NCBI RefSeq assembly: GCF_021130785.1
Contig: NW_025778907.1
Location: 43,796 to 107,795 of the forward strand
Direction of reading: 5' to 3'
From: Homalodisca vitripennis
Taxonomy: Eukaryota > Arthropoda > Insecta > Hemiptera > Cicadellidae
Length of the DNA: 64,000 nt
Part shown: positions 25,601-37,125 of the stretch, piece by piece
How the letters are laid out: every line of letters begins with the position of its first letter
How positions within the stretch are numbered: the first letter of the stretch is position 1
Made by a program: the position numbers and the translations under genes
Notes under the pieces: generated by a model
Database searches by the model: none
What the model saw: the letters and a program-made list of their open reading frames with translations, nothing else
What the model was told of the DNA's origin: nothing

Positions 25601-25860
25601 GCTACTTAACACCTTCACTGTCCCCATCCATCGTTCTTCTTGAGACTTGAGCTTGCTATTGTCGAGTACAAACACTACAAAATAAGTTGTCGGCTACTTA
25701 ACACCTTCACTGTCCCATCCATCGTTCTTCTTGAGACTTAAGCTTGCTATTGTTGAGTACAAACACTACAAAATAAGTTGTTGGCTACTTGATACCTTCA
25801 CCGTCCGAACCATCGTTTTTTACACTTGAGATTGCTATAGTCGAGTACTAATAAGCTACT
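25490..25860 (+). repeat. 91-bp minisatellite array, about 4 units (copy II)
   Basis: TAAGTTG occurs at 25500, 25591, 25683 and 25774, giving a 91-92 bp period. Units are close to identical. Same monomer as at 17490 and 44440. Confidence 0.95.
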
Positions 25861-27405
25861 TGACATCGCAGCATCAGATTTCAGATACAGAATTTTAAGG
25901 AAGGTAAACTGGAGCTGAAATCAGCAATCACATTAATTGTATGTCTTAAAATTACGGGATCAGTGGGCAAAGAGAAACTGTGGAGCAGCTCTCTAACGAG
26001 AAAAACTGCGTAGTTGCGGATAAACATTTAATTCCAATTGTTAAACACGTGAATGGATTTAAAAAATTGAGATGGAATCTATGGTTTAGTACGAGTAAAC
26101 CAGGCATCGGGTATAATCCGCAATTATGTCGAGTAGGCGAATAGGTCTCGTAAATGAGCCCTGGCCAACTAATTACCCTGACTACGTGTGTCTGGCAACA
26201 TACCAGTCTCGTCAAATGCCAATAAGCCAGACTGTACATTATCTCAATAACAGTTTTTAATTAGGGAACTCTTTCAGAGTAACCAACTAGCAAGACAATA
26301 TAGAACTTCATATTCAATAAAAATAAATCAATTGGGTATGTGAAGAGTATGTTTTTTACTGACAGGGAGAGCTTGCCGAATAATTTCCAATCATCCAGTC
26401 CGTCGTTTATGATACACTTGTTTGTTATACTATGTTATTGACGATGGGGGGTTTGAGAGAATAATATGATTTCGGACACTGTCCATCCTTATATGTTACA
26501 AAGGCATAAAACATTGTTTCGAGGATTCAAATCTATTCCCTTAGACCTAGGAGAATACGATATTACATAAAGAAATAAAATAGAAAAGGGTTCTAACATA
26601 CCCGAAAACTGCTACCAAATTAACATTCAATTTTTGCTACCCATTAATAAATAAAACACTATGTATATTTGGAAAAAGGAAGAGCACCCAAGTAATAAAA
26701 AAGTTTGCTTACTCAAGTTTAAAAGATAACCACAAACTAGGGAGTCGAAATATAATAACTTTTATTACATTGAAGCTTACCTTAGTTAGATTATTTATGC
26801 GTTTATACATGTAATTAAACTATCTACAAACAATTACGCACAGTTCTCATGCTGGTAACAAACTGTATTTTATTAAACTCTTTAAATGTTGGCATATTTA
26901 TTTACAAAATTACACAGTCTAGATCTGCAACAAGATGAAAGCAAATTAGTTGTAACACCTATCTGGCAAAAAAATGAAATGAAATATGTCAATGTAATAA
27001 AGATTTTATTCACATACTTATAAAATTGTATACCCAAAAATTAATGCAAATGTAACTACATTGTATAAATCCTTGGACACATTAAAATTTAAAAGATTAA
27101 AAAATAATCCAGTGCATAATTTGAAAAGTTTTGGTCTCCATAGAGTTCTGAATGGATGGAAATTATATCGCGGTGGAATAATAAGTAATCATTTTAGATT
27201 TGTATGCGTTTTAAAAACAGAACATTTTACAAAACTTCAACCTGAAACAATATAATAATAGTATTTATACATTTTTTAAATTAAATTGTATCAATAGTAG
27301 GTCATATACGTAAATTTTACATTACAAACACATCGTTAAGTAATAATAAAATTCCTGTTATTAACCACTAGGTTCAATACCCAAATAATGATGAAAGTTG
27401 AAAAC

Positions 27406-27408
<3 letters not shown>

Positions 27409-27456
<48 letters not shown>
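27409..27456. repeat. (TA)n microsatellite private to copy II
   Basis: Roughly 48 bp of TA repeats. The collinear position in copy IV (about 52815-52835) has only a short AT-rich stretch, so the repeat expanded after duplication. ORFs on both strands here (27336-27587, 27388-27618) are products of the repeat. Confidence 0.95.
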
Positions 27457-27461
<5 letters not shown>

Positions 27462-28846
27462 TGTTGAGAATGAATTAAAGGAAAAGAACGTTATGAATGA
27501 AAAACATTTCACAATCTTCTCCTCGATAAAGGTAGCAACGTTACTGTCCAAAAAGTCCACAAGGGTTGGTTGGCATCTATGCAACATACTTATTGACCTT
27601 TTTCTGTTATTTAATTGATTTTTGTTATTATTATAAATGTATTATTATAACGCTATTACTGATATAATACTTAGTTTTATTGTATTATATCTGTAAAAAA
27701 AACAATACAAAAATGTTCATTAATATATTTCGATTAAAATTTGTGTGAGTAATTATCAATTTTATGGAACATTTTTTATCTCGGGTATTTAATTTGTTTT
27801 TTCTGTTAAAGTATAATATGGATATTTTTCAGTTTTTTATCGCTTTGAACTGGTGTATTAAAAAAAACCACAAAAGTAGGCATCGGAGACTAACACTGTA
27901 CAAATAGTTGACTTTAGGTGGGAGAGAAGGTTATTTCATGAACACCCGTCATGAACAGGACGAAGCTGTAACGTGTGATAACCCCATCTAGTGTCGGCCT
28001 GGGGCGGGCAGATACTGCTTTATCGACACTTTGTCATACAGGATTACCGGAGTAGTGATGTTGTGTTCATAACCGTACAACATTGAGTAGACTCTACAAC
28101 TGTCACTGCCATATATTGACTATCACGTTCATGTCTACCATAGATCATCAGTTCACAGTATAAGTCAATTATTACTATTGAATTACCAATACAAATCGAA
28201 TAAATGATACCTACCAACCTAGTTTTTCACCTCTTTTGCTATATTACTTCACAATTTCAATCATCAGAACTTCTAAAATCCATAAAGCCATACGTTCAAA
28301 AGAATGTACGGGATAAATTATAAACATTTTATTACCACACTCACGTTTCTTATATTTTATGATAATTATATTTTGGGGTGTACTTAGTAGTTGCAGTGCT
28401 ACTCTTCAGATGACGAAAAATCGATATAAACTAGTAATTTAGGTTATTTTAAAATTTGCTGTCAGATGTGGGGCTGAAAGATTTTCATTTATTGCTATTT
28501 TCCTGTACGCACGATATCAAAAAAACAAACAGACCAATTTATTTAAAATTGTGAACGAAGCTTTACTTAAAAATAGCACACTGAGTTCGATGATGCTGGA
28601 GCACACTCCATGAGATTAAAAGAGAGTTAACAAACATTGCTGCATTGATCTTGTAGGTAACCATTATGAAATTGAGAAAATTCTTGAATAAATAAATTTG
28701 TAAACCAGTTGAAAACATTCATGAGGTTTTTAATTATGGCATATTATTAGGCTACATGTAGATTATTCATGTAGTAAAAAGAAAAAAAATATTAGGGTGT
28801 TGACATTTGGTGACTGGAACAGGTGTTAGCGCACTCTCGGGTTGAA

Positions 28847-28934
28847 GATATCTCGATAAAGATATCTCGACCAAGATATCTCGATAAAGATATCTCGATA
28901 AAGATATCTCGATCAAGATATCTCGATAAAGATC
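28847..28934. repeat. 14-bp palindromic tandem repeat, about 6 units
   Basis: The unit is GATATCTCGATAAA with CC/TC variants at the ATAA position. Each unit contains the palindrome AGATATCT across its junction. At the collinear place in copy IV (about 54265-54285) there is only one GATATCTCGATATA. In copy III the site falls at the S5 deletion junction. Confidence 0.93.
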
Positions 28935-29099
28935 ATCTGCACATTTAAATGCTGCATGAAAGTTCATTTCAGACAAGAATGAGTTCTACTATTGTGGAAA
29001 TGTAAAATACCCTTTTCCGTATGACGCCTCTCTGTCAATCTGACTACAGGACATCTCGAAAACTAAACTAACTGTAGGCTTTAAATCTTGCATGCGAAC

Positions 29100-29400
29100 T
29101 TAGCTAAGCCTGTTACGTGACACGTGGTGTAGCGTACTCCTACTATGTCAGAGGTACATGGTTTAGGATCAACTACGCCTGCTGTTTCTAGGAGGATTAT
29201 TCATGCAGGATGTTGTATTGACAGGCAGTGTATCAGGCTCTGGGTGACATTCTACATGTTACAGTGGCTCATGGTGTTAGTGTATCTTGTGTATAATCCC
29301 TTGGGTTGTTACAGATCTCTATACAAGTGACACAGATCCTACATCGTCTTGTACATGAAGGTTGATAAAATTACATGAAATAAAGTATATTTTACAATGT
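29100..29400 (+). other. unusually conserved patch of block S6, possible PIF/Harbinger transposase relic
   Basis: This 300-bp patch is more alike in its three copies (29100, 46770, 54440) than the flanks appear to be. One frame gives VHGLGSTTPAVSRRIIHA from 29151, reminiscent of the dvhGlS.pTVSRiih helix near the N-terminus of PIF/Harbinger (DDE_Tnp_4) transposases. The frame has a stop just upstream and no DDE residues are visible downstream. It ends with a polyadenylation-like AATAAAGTATATT at 29380. The match is short and this is a hypothesis, not an annotation. Confidence 0.3.
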
Positions 29401-32400
29401 ATTAGTTCTCTTATAAAGGCTACCAAATTAAAAGTATAATTTTAGCTACTAAAATAAGAAATAAAGGCTGATGAATATTTGGAAACGGTCAGAACGGCTC
29501 TCGTGATCCCTCAAATCAAAAATTTTGCTTACATAAGTTTGAAAGATAATCACAAACTAACGAGTCAAAATACGTATTGTATTGTTTTAAAATTTAGTTA
29601 TTTTTGCGTTTATACGTGCAAATAAAACTATTTACAATCAATAACGCACAGTTTTCATGCCAGTAACAAAAAAAGGTACTGGTCTTGGTACTTACTAACC
29701 AAATTTTTTTACTCATTAAACGTCAGAATGTAGATTTACAAAATTACTCATTCCAGGTCTACAGCGAAATAAAAGAAAGTTATTTGAAAACGCCCTACCA
29801 GAAAAGAATTAAATTGAATATGTCAATGTAATAAACATTTTCATTCATATAATTAGAAAATTGTATACTCAGACATTAGTACACGTGTAACTAACTACCT
29901 TGTATAAAATTCAATGTTAATCAGCTCATAAGTTTGAAAGTTATGAGTGTTATAACTTCAACTGAGAGTAGGTTTCTTTTCAGGAAGTTGTCAGACGAAT
30001 GAGATCTTTCTAAATCAATGTTTTTTACTGGTGAAATCCTGATTATGTGACTAAAAAATTAAAGATTTGATGCGCATATTTATGGTCATGGCCATACAAA
30101 ACTTTTAATTATCTAATAAAAAAATATCATCCTAAAATAGTAAGTGGTCAATTCTGAGAAATAAGCAAGGTATATATTCTGTACAGTATATTACACCATG
30201 TACAGTTATAAAACAGCGCAGTCATGTAAGTACAGTGCTCGGTGTGACAGGAACAATTCAGTTTACATAAAAGTTTTCTTTTAATTTCAGCAGGTTCTCG
30301 CTTTGAATGTCCTTCAGACTGATCTACGTAAGTACTTAAAACATTTGGCCTCGTTTTGCAGATAAAATTGTTCACCGAACTATTATTTGCATCATTTCAT
30401 AAAGTTCATAGTTATTCTTTCACCGAGATTACACAGTTGAAAGGAGGTCTAGCAAATAAATTGCTATTTGTAAGTGAAAATTATCATTATCAATAGAGAG
30501 TCCAGTCCAGTGTTAGATGTCCCGCAGAGGTTCAAGACATATCTAGATATGTAATTCCAATGTCAATTAAAAGAAGCTCAATTGGAAGAACTTCCCAACT
30601 CAATAACTACCCATGTGTTATTTATAGTTGCTAGAAACTTATTATTTTCCATATCAAAGATTATTTTTCAAACTTCAGTCATAATTACTACAGACTATTT
30701 AAGAGTACTTTCGGGATTTTTATGATGATGCAAGCTCTATGAATATTTGAGAAAACCAAATTTAAGAGAAGGTGGCGCTGTAAGTTTTGACTAGTTAAAC
30801 ATAAAACACCTAACCTGCTAAAGCCATAAGCTGTTATCAAGGTACAGAAAAGAAATTGCCCGATCGTTAGTTCATTAAATTATTAAGCTTCTTGATGAGC
30901 TATTAGTAGTATATTGCTTAGTATAACTAGAGTATACAATAGAATTTTGTTGTCTTTCTACGTGATTCATCACAGTAAAATTCCACAAAGGGAACGACAT
31001 GAAACTTCATAAATGAAAGAAAAAGTTTCATCAATAAAACATTCTACAAACTCCTGGAACTTCTTTAAGAAGATTCTATCCTGCCAAAAATAGTGAGAAG
31101 CCATACAATGGCAGCTGACGTTTCCTGTTTATTATCAGTTTCCGGGAAGGATTAGGAACGTAACTACACGTAAATCCCGGGATTATCCTTCACTGGCGGA
31201 ACCCATAGAAACATTAGGAACAATGAATTACAAAATACCATTACCAATAATCTATGAAGTAACATGTATTCTTCACACAGTTTCGATATTAGAGACACCC
31301 AGACTACCAAATATAGTGTTATCTAGGGAAGAGGTATTCTCATTGTCTCATCAAATTTGAGGGGATTTTAGCAAGGGTTTAAATTATAAAGTATCCATAA
31401 GTGGTCTAAAATCTATTAACATTTCAAAATACAATTTGTGTAAAAGTATTTAAAATTGTAAGTATTTAATTCTGCTCAGAACTTTATAGTATAATTCGTA
31501 GAAGTACTGTAAACACTGAATGGAAACTCTAAACCCTTGAGAAATGTTTATTCTATATAACATAAATAGATAAAAAGAAATGTTGCTGTCGTAAAAAGAA
31601 TTGTGGAAGGAAAATACCCGTAACAAAGCTTCCTTACCTTAGAGCACGTAAACTATAGTACCCTTCAAAACACGTTCCCCCAGCGAGACCAGTGCAGGCT
31701 TTGTTATGCAACTGACCGCAGCTTTGTTGCTGTCGCAAACTTCAGGAATAATACATACGAAACTGGGCTCTTTGTAATACGCAATTTTTTATATAAACAA
31801 AACGGTTTTAGGTTTCTATCATTATATATGTATTGGTTTTATATTTATGTATCCAGAAGTTTAGAGACAGAGTTTCATTTTGTAATGGATGTTTATGAAA
31901 TCGAGACAAAATTTAACAGAATTCGGATTTTTTTATTTACGAAAATTGCCTCCAGAACAGAATAGTAAAATAATATACTTAACTCAGATATATCTAGCAT
32001 AGAACCATATTAGAGTTGTATATAAACTATATAACGGTCTCATAAAAAATCCAAAAGAGAAATTATATACCAATAAATAAATAAACAATAAAACGAAAAA
32101 TTCAAAATAAACTTTACAATTGACGAAAACAAGTGACGATAGCCGGCTGACAAGTGTTCAGTGAGATGTTTTCGATTAAAAATGATTTTAATCTCTTATA
32201 ACACATTATACGATTGAAAGTATAAAAACAGAATTACAAAAACCACTTCATTTTCAAATTATAAGGAAGCATATAGTTGTGAACTGCAAATATTTGTCGT
32301 TTTCCGAAAGTAATAAATCAAAATTAAGAGTAGATTATGTTAAGTATAACGGCTCGCTATAATTACCCTCATGACTAATTTGGCACTTAGTTGCCACTTA

Positions 32401-33129
32401 CAGTGTCTCGTATTGTCTCACTGTAAGTAATGACTTTGTAGTATCTTGTGCTATCTTTTAATGCGATTGAAGACTTTTCAGTTTCTTAAGTTAACCAGGA
32501 CTTTTTAAAAGTCAAAAGCAAAGCAATCTTACAATAAAAGTAAATAATAGTATCAAAATACCACCTAAAAATGTCTGGAGAGTACTTTAAACTGGATTTA
32601 TCATTCCCAAGTAGCATTATGCATACAAAGTATTAGTATGTGTTTAATACTTAATATGGTATGATTTGAGTTATTAACGGAAAAAGTGAAGCAAAAATTG
32701 CATGTGGGAACTAACTGAGGTCGCAAAGTAGCAAAATACAATACACCATAAGAAAGAGGTGGTAAAGTAATATCAATCCGCTCTGGAGCGACCATTAGTA
32801 AATTAATTTCTAGTTTATGACCTCACGGTGTAAATAAGTGGTTCAATTTTGTAAGTATCACCTCTACTAGGATTTTTATACATATCTGCATTGTGTTTCA
32901 CAAAGTGGTAAAACATGACTTCTTAAACGTGATCGATCAAATTCGTTAAAGTAAATGACTGGATTTATAAAACTAACAGCATCTAGAACAATTTTTAAAA
33001 ACCCAAATTTTGGATGAAACCTTAAATTTAAAGTTGGAAAAAGCTAACAAAATTATTTTAAAAACGTTATCCTTATAACAGATTATTAGCTGCAAGAATG
33101 TAACTTAATTATTAAATGGAGTCGAGAAT

Positions 33130-33770
33130 TAATGTACTTGACACACAACTTATTCCGTAGTTTTGTTTTTTTGTACTCGACAATAGCATCCAGTTAAAAT
33201 CTCCGAGAGAACGAAAAAGAGTGAAGGTGTCAAATAGCCGATAGCTTATTCTGTAGTCTTAGTTTGTACTCAGTTATTCACTGAGTGCTGAATTAAATCT
33301 TGGCTTAATGGATTAACTTAACCTAAATCTTCCGTTTCTCAACTCTTACAGCATTTTATTAAAATACCTCATAATATTTAATATAAATTTAGTCGCTCAG
33401 TAGGTAGATATAAAAACCGGATCTATACTTTTCAATCTGGAAAATATGTAGTAGGAGACTAAGGAACCTCTCTATAGTTTTAAATTCCTGTCTTTAAATT
33501 AGGGTCATAACAAATGAAAAAGTTTGTCTAATGATTGCCTTTCTGGATATGATACACTAAATATATTATTTTAAATTCCTTTGCATAAGTAATTATTAAT
33601 TAAATTAATTATAATGTTAATCCTTCCGAATTACTTAACAGCTCTAGTGAATGAAACAATTTCCATTCTTTTAACTAAATTAAAAATCTCACAGCTGAAT
33701 TTACAAGAGTACTTAATGTAATTACTTGTTAAAGTAAGAGCTATTTCACTCTGGTGTAAGAACCTTTTCA
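33130..33770 (-). repeat. right inverted arm of composite copy II with 91-bp units
   Basis: Read on the minus strand it repeats the order of the left arm: AGAGTGAAATAGCTCTTACT (33755), then GGTTAAGTTAATCCATTAAG and CCAAGA (about 33325-33298). Then come one full and one partial 91-bp unit, ending GCTATTGTCGAGTACAAA (33190-33172). Paralogous right arms are at 50700-51330 and 63330-63960. Confidence 0.75.
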
Positions 33771-34263
33771 GAGTTGCAATTATCTGCTTACCTCTGTAGG
33801 TCTTGAAGTTTAATTTGTATTGCCATAACATGAAGATATTATTTTTGAATAGTTATATGCTTTTTAATCCAGAAAAACAAATTATCTAGTGTTTTTGATC
33901 TTTTCAAACTAAATATTCAATGCCTTTGTGAACACAGTTATAATAATATAATAACACGTTTATTGTAATAGAAATTTCAGAATAATTTATTCACAGATTT
34001 AATGTATAAATAGGGCGCACCAGTTCAAATGCAACTCGCAAAAAAGTCACGGTAAACTGCTCGACTAGATAAGACAACACTTCTAAAAACTACTTAATCT
34101 TAATATATGCTTCTATTATTATCACATCAATATTATTATGATCGTAAATCAAAGTGAAAATTAAATAATGTTTTAAGGATTGAAACTTTAAATGTATTAC
34201 ATTCCATTCTTAAAAGTGATTTTCCAGAATTTTTTAAATAGTTTCAAATGTGTGAACAAAATG

Positions 34264-34389
34264 AAAGACAACAGATGCGCAAGAAATACCCGCACTGGAT
34301 CGTCTATGCTGCGAATACCATATCGCAGAACAGCATTATGGAATGCGGCACGCAGAGTTTGGAATTTTCTTCCAAATACGCATATATAA
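34264..34389 (+). pseudogene. C-terminal fragment of a non-LTR retrotransposon ORF2
   Basis: The frame 34192-34389 ends with RNTRTGSSMLRIPYRRTA followed by LWNAARRVWNFLPNTHI. The order NTR, hydrophobic IP, basic run, WN.LP.I is the usual tail of LINE reverse transcriptase proteins after the RT domain. Only about 40-60 residues remain. There is no RT core nearby, and downstream frames stop quickly. The long minus-strand ORF over the same bases (34197-34526) is a shadow. Confidence 0.5.
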
Positions 34390-34950
34390 ATATAAGATAG
34401 GTTTAATAGTGGTTTTCCCAGGAAGAGTTTTATGAATGTACTAACAAACTTTAAATAAGGCAAAAAACATTGCAAACATTGCATCCAGTATTTTAGTTTG
34501 CAAAAGATTGGTAAGAATAGTATCATATACCATAATTAGTCACGTTTAAGAATTTTTAAATATAAAATATACTCTTGCATAATTTTTCATATTTATTTTT
34601 CGATCTTTAGTTAAACAAATAAATTCATATAAACAGAAATGTTGATATTGTACCATCCGATTATGGTAAACATGGAGAAACATTTTAGAGTACATCCCCT
34701 CTCCTGAGAAGTGGGTTAAACATTACTACGGAAAAACTGAACTACGGAATACAAACTGACACATGTATTCCCTAGTTCAGTTGTAATGATTAGTGTTGTG
34801 TATAGTTTCTTATTAAGTTCATGTTTACAGTTAGTGAAGTTGACAAAAAACATGGTGGTTGTGATTCGTGACTTAGGCGTGCCACAACGCTTTGGCAAGA
34901 TTAGTTTATTTTAACCTAGTTTATAATTATGTATTAGGTTAGTTATTTAC

Positions 34951-34983
34951 CTGAAGAAGAGATCAGATTGCAGATCTCGAAAC
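34951..34983 (+). ncRNA. hammerhead-like core motif (degenerate)
   Basis: CTGAAGA (34951-34957) is followed by one extra A, a perfect 6-bp stem GAGATC / GATCTC (34959-34964, 34973-34978) with an 8-nt loop, and then GAAAC (34979-34983). This is the CUGANGA, stem II, GAAA layout of hammerhead ribozymes, which are known from Penelope-like elements. I could not form a convincing stem I, and the extra A beside stem II is atypical. It is either decayed or merely a look-alike. A related layout is at 36549-36581 on the minus strand. Confidence 0.3.
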
Positions 34984-36548
34984 GTAGTGTTACTGATTTC
35001 TTGTTTCACTGAACGATGGCAAATGTCCGGAAAAATCCTGTTTACTAAAAGTGTTGTGGAAATAAAACATGAAAACGACAGAGCACCTTAGCGCCTTAAA
35101 CTTATTTGTAGGGAAATTAAGGTACAAAATAGAGAATTCCCCAGTGATTTTAGAGCCGGGTTTGTTACTAATGCACACTTCTGGAATAGTACATATAATA
35201 CGGACTCTTTGTGTTACACCAAGTTATTTATTACAAAAACTATGTATTTCTTTAACAATGAAAGACTTTTAGTGGATTGAACTAATTACAGGGTATCTTT
35301 AAATTAGGAGAGGAGGTCATCCTAGCTCAAAATTTTGTAGTATTTTATTTAAAGGAGAACCGTAAAATCAATTCGAAATTGAGAGAATGTATTAAGAGAA
35401 AATAAATTATTTTAAAATTCAATACTTCTCTATAAATATTTAGGATATTTTACTCTCTAAATTAAAAATATTCAGTAATATTAGAGCATGCCCCTCTTAA
35501 ATATAAATGCTAACCAGGCTACAGAAACTAAAAATCTTCATCTTGCTAATAAGATTAAACATACTTAACAGGAGTTTGACTCTCATTTTAAACTTAAGAG
35601 TTCTTGCCATGCTGAAATATTTTACAACCTTCTTCTATTTATTCAGAAGTCGGTAATTCATATCCCTGTGTACCATATTAAAAATTATACTTCATGCTTA
35701 TTTTAGCTCTTAGAAAATGACTAATTGAACTAACTTTGTGTCTGAATTCTTGACTAGATTTTCCGACAATGTATCAGAAAGGAGCTTCTCCCTACATAAA
35801 TTTGCATTTGCATAAGAGTTCCTTCCGGATGGCTCACCAAAATATATTAAGTATGTCACAAAATGTGTTGTATTAGTGATATTTCTGCGCACTCAAGTTT
35901 CTTTTTCGTAACTTGAAATTAGGAATGTTTATCACCCAATTCTTGATTTGAGAAGGTCACAGTAAAGGTTAACCTCAACCATTAACGTTGCTGATAGAAA
36001 TATGAAACTTTATCTTTATATTCGAGATGAATTCAAAGATGAAACGTTAAAGCGTGTTCGAAAATGTTGTGCTCCTCTCTCCAACCCCCAACCACACCAC
36101 CACTAGAGGGTTTTAAAAACTCAAAATATTTTATTTTTAGCTCTCTTCTCAAGAGAAGGGATGCACTCTTCTATGTTTCCCTAAGCTTTGCTCATCATTG
36201 AATACTAAAAAATCAAAATTTCTATTTTAATTATCTATTTTTAACTAAGGATCCAAAATTAAATAGGGAAAATTACGTAAGAATAGATTTCCTATTCAAG
36301 AATTCATAAAAATGACAAACTATGATGTTTGATACTGAGTCTTACAAATCCTTTCACAGGTAAAATACTGGATACAACGTTTGTTATCTTGTTTTATAGG
36401 TTGTTCGTATATTTAAAAAAATACTTCCTGGGAAAAACCACTCAATAGTACTTTGTATTAAATTTGTCTTTGACAATGAAAGGTTTGAAAACGTGATAGG
36501 AATTCGGACTTTTGCCATATTTATATGTTACAAAATGTATAATACAAT
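34984..36548. other. AT-rich DNA, nothing recognised
   Basis: Short ORFs at 35069-35272, 34990-35178 and 35710-35892 have no family signature and no paralog elsewhere in the window. Confidence 0.45.
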
Positions 36549-36581
36549 GTTTCGATGAATTATATCTATCCCCTTCGTCAG
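36549..36581 (-). ncRNA. second hammerhead-like motif (degenerate)
   Basis: On the minus strand CTGACGA is followed by a G-rich/ATTCATC partially paired segment and then GAAAC. The neighbourhood (36495-36580, TATATGTTACAAA, ACAATGTTTCGA, ATCTATCCCC) is a diverged relative of block S4 at 26490-26545, 45810-45865 and 51855-51905, where the CTGACGA part is lost. The motif therefore belongs to a sequence that was also incorporated into the composite repeat. Confidence 0.3.
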
Positions 36582-36946
36582 TTGACAACATATGGATAGT
36601 AATTTCCCTTTCTTTAGTTTCTTAGTAGCAGACCATTACCGTATGTTCTAGCTTTTACGTAGCAATTGTCTTCTCACCTAACTAAAAAGATGGATTTCAA
36701 AGCACAAAACTTTGTGTTATATTTTTTTGAAACATATAGCGATGGCTAATGTTCGAAATCCTATTGTCCTTTTCCAACGTTTATTATAATATTACATATA
36801 AAAGGCAAAATTTATGTGATTTTATTCATACTGAAACGCAGCCTGATCTAAAATAGTAGGACAAAGAGAGATTTAACTCGTATCCGTCGCCGAAAGACAA
36901 AAAAAATAGCAAATAATGAAAGCTTACACAAGCACACTGACTGATT

Positions 36947-37125
36947 GTTTGTTTGGCACATTTAGGGTACTGGGATAGATCGAAAAATTTGAAACACTAT
37001 TGTACTCTACGCTATTGTCTAGTGACAGTTGTGTGTGATGGATAACTGTGACACTTTCACTCAATTTTAACACTTCAAATTATTATAAATCACTGTCTGT
37101 GTAAACCCTGAGTTGCTGTCCTAGT
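36947..37125 (-). repeat. dispersed repeat shared with 12525-12697
   Basis: Opposite-strand copy of the family described at 12525. On the minus strand it runs GGTTTACA, then GTGTCACAGTTATCCATCAC, CAATAGCGTAGA and GTGCCAAACAA. Confidence 0.8.

Larger units (their letters stand above)
22378..34085 (+). mobile_element. composite foldback-like repeat, copy II (blocks S1-S7)
   Basis: Collinear with 40376-51655 over almost its full length and, from block S4 on, with 51680-64000. Block S1 is 22378-24240, S2 24240-25865, S3 25866-26280, S4 26280-27360, S5 27360-28930, S6 28930-30150 and S7 30150-34085. Part of S2 (about 25165-25600) recurs inverted at 33130-33770, so the central 8.6 kb is bracketed by long imperfect inverted arms, like foldback transposons. 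No transposase was found. Mobile nature is inferred; a segmental duplication that includes such an element is the alternative. With S8 in front (20830) this is the longest copy in the window. Confidence 0.7.

Noticed and set aside
25952..26239. 95-codon minus ORF in block S3 (also 45202-45429, 19584-19790)
   Set aside because: Frames overlap only partly between copies and are interrupted by indels. There is no domain signature.
27336..27618. Overlapping ORFs on both strands around 27.4 kb
   Set aside because: The long IYIYIY stretches come from the (TA)n microsatellite, which is absent in the paralog.
34197..34526. 109-codon minus-strand ORF
   Set aside because: The plus strand over the same bases carries the recognisable LINE C-terminal pattern. 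The minus frame is its shadow.
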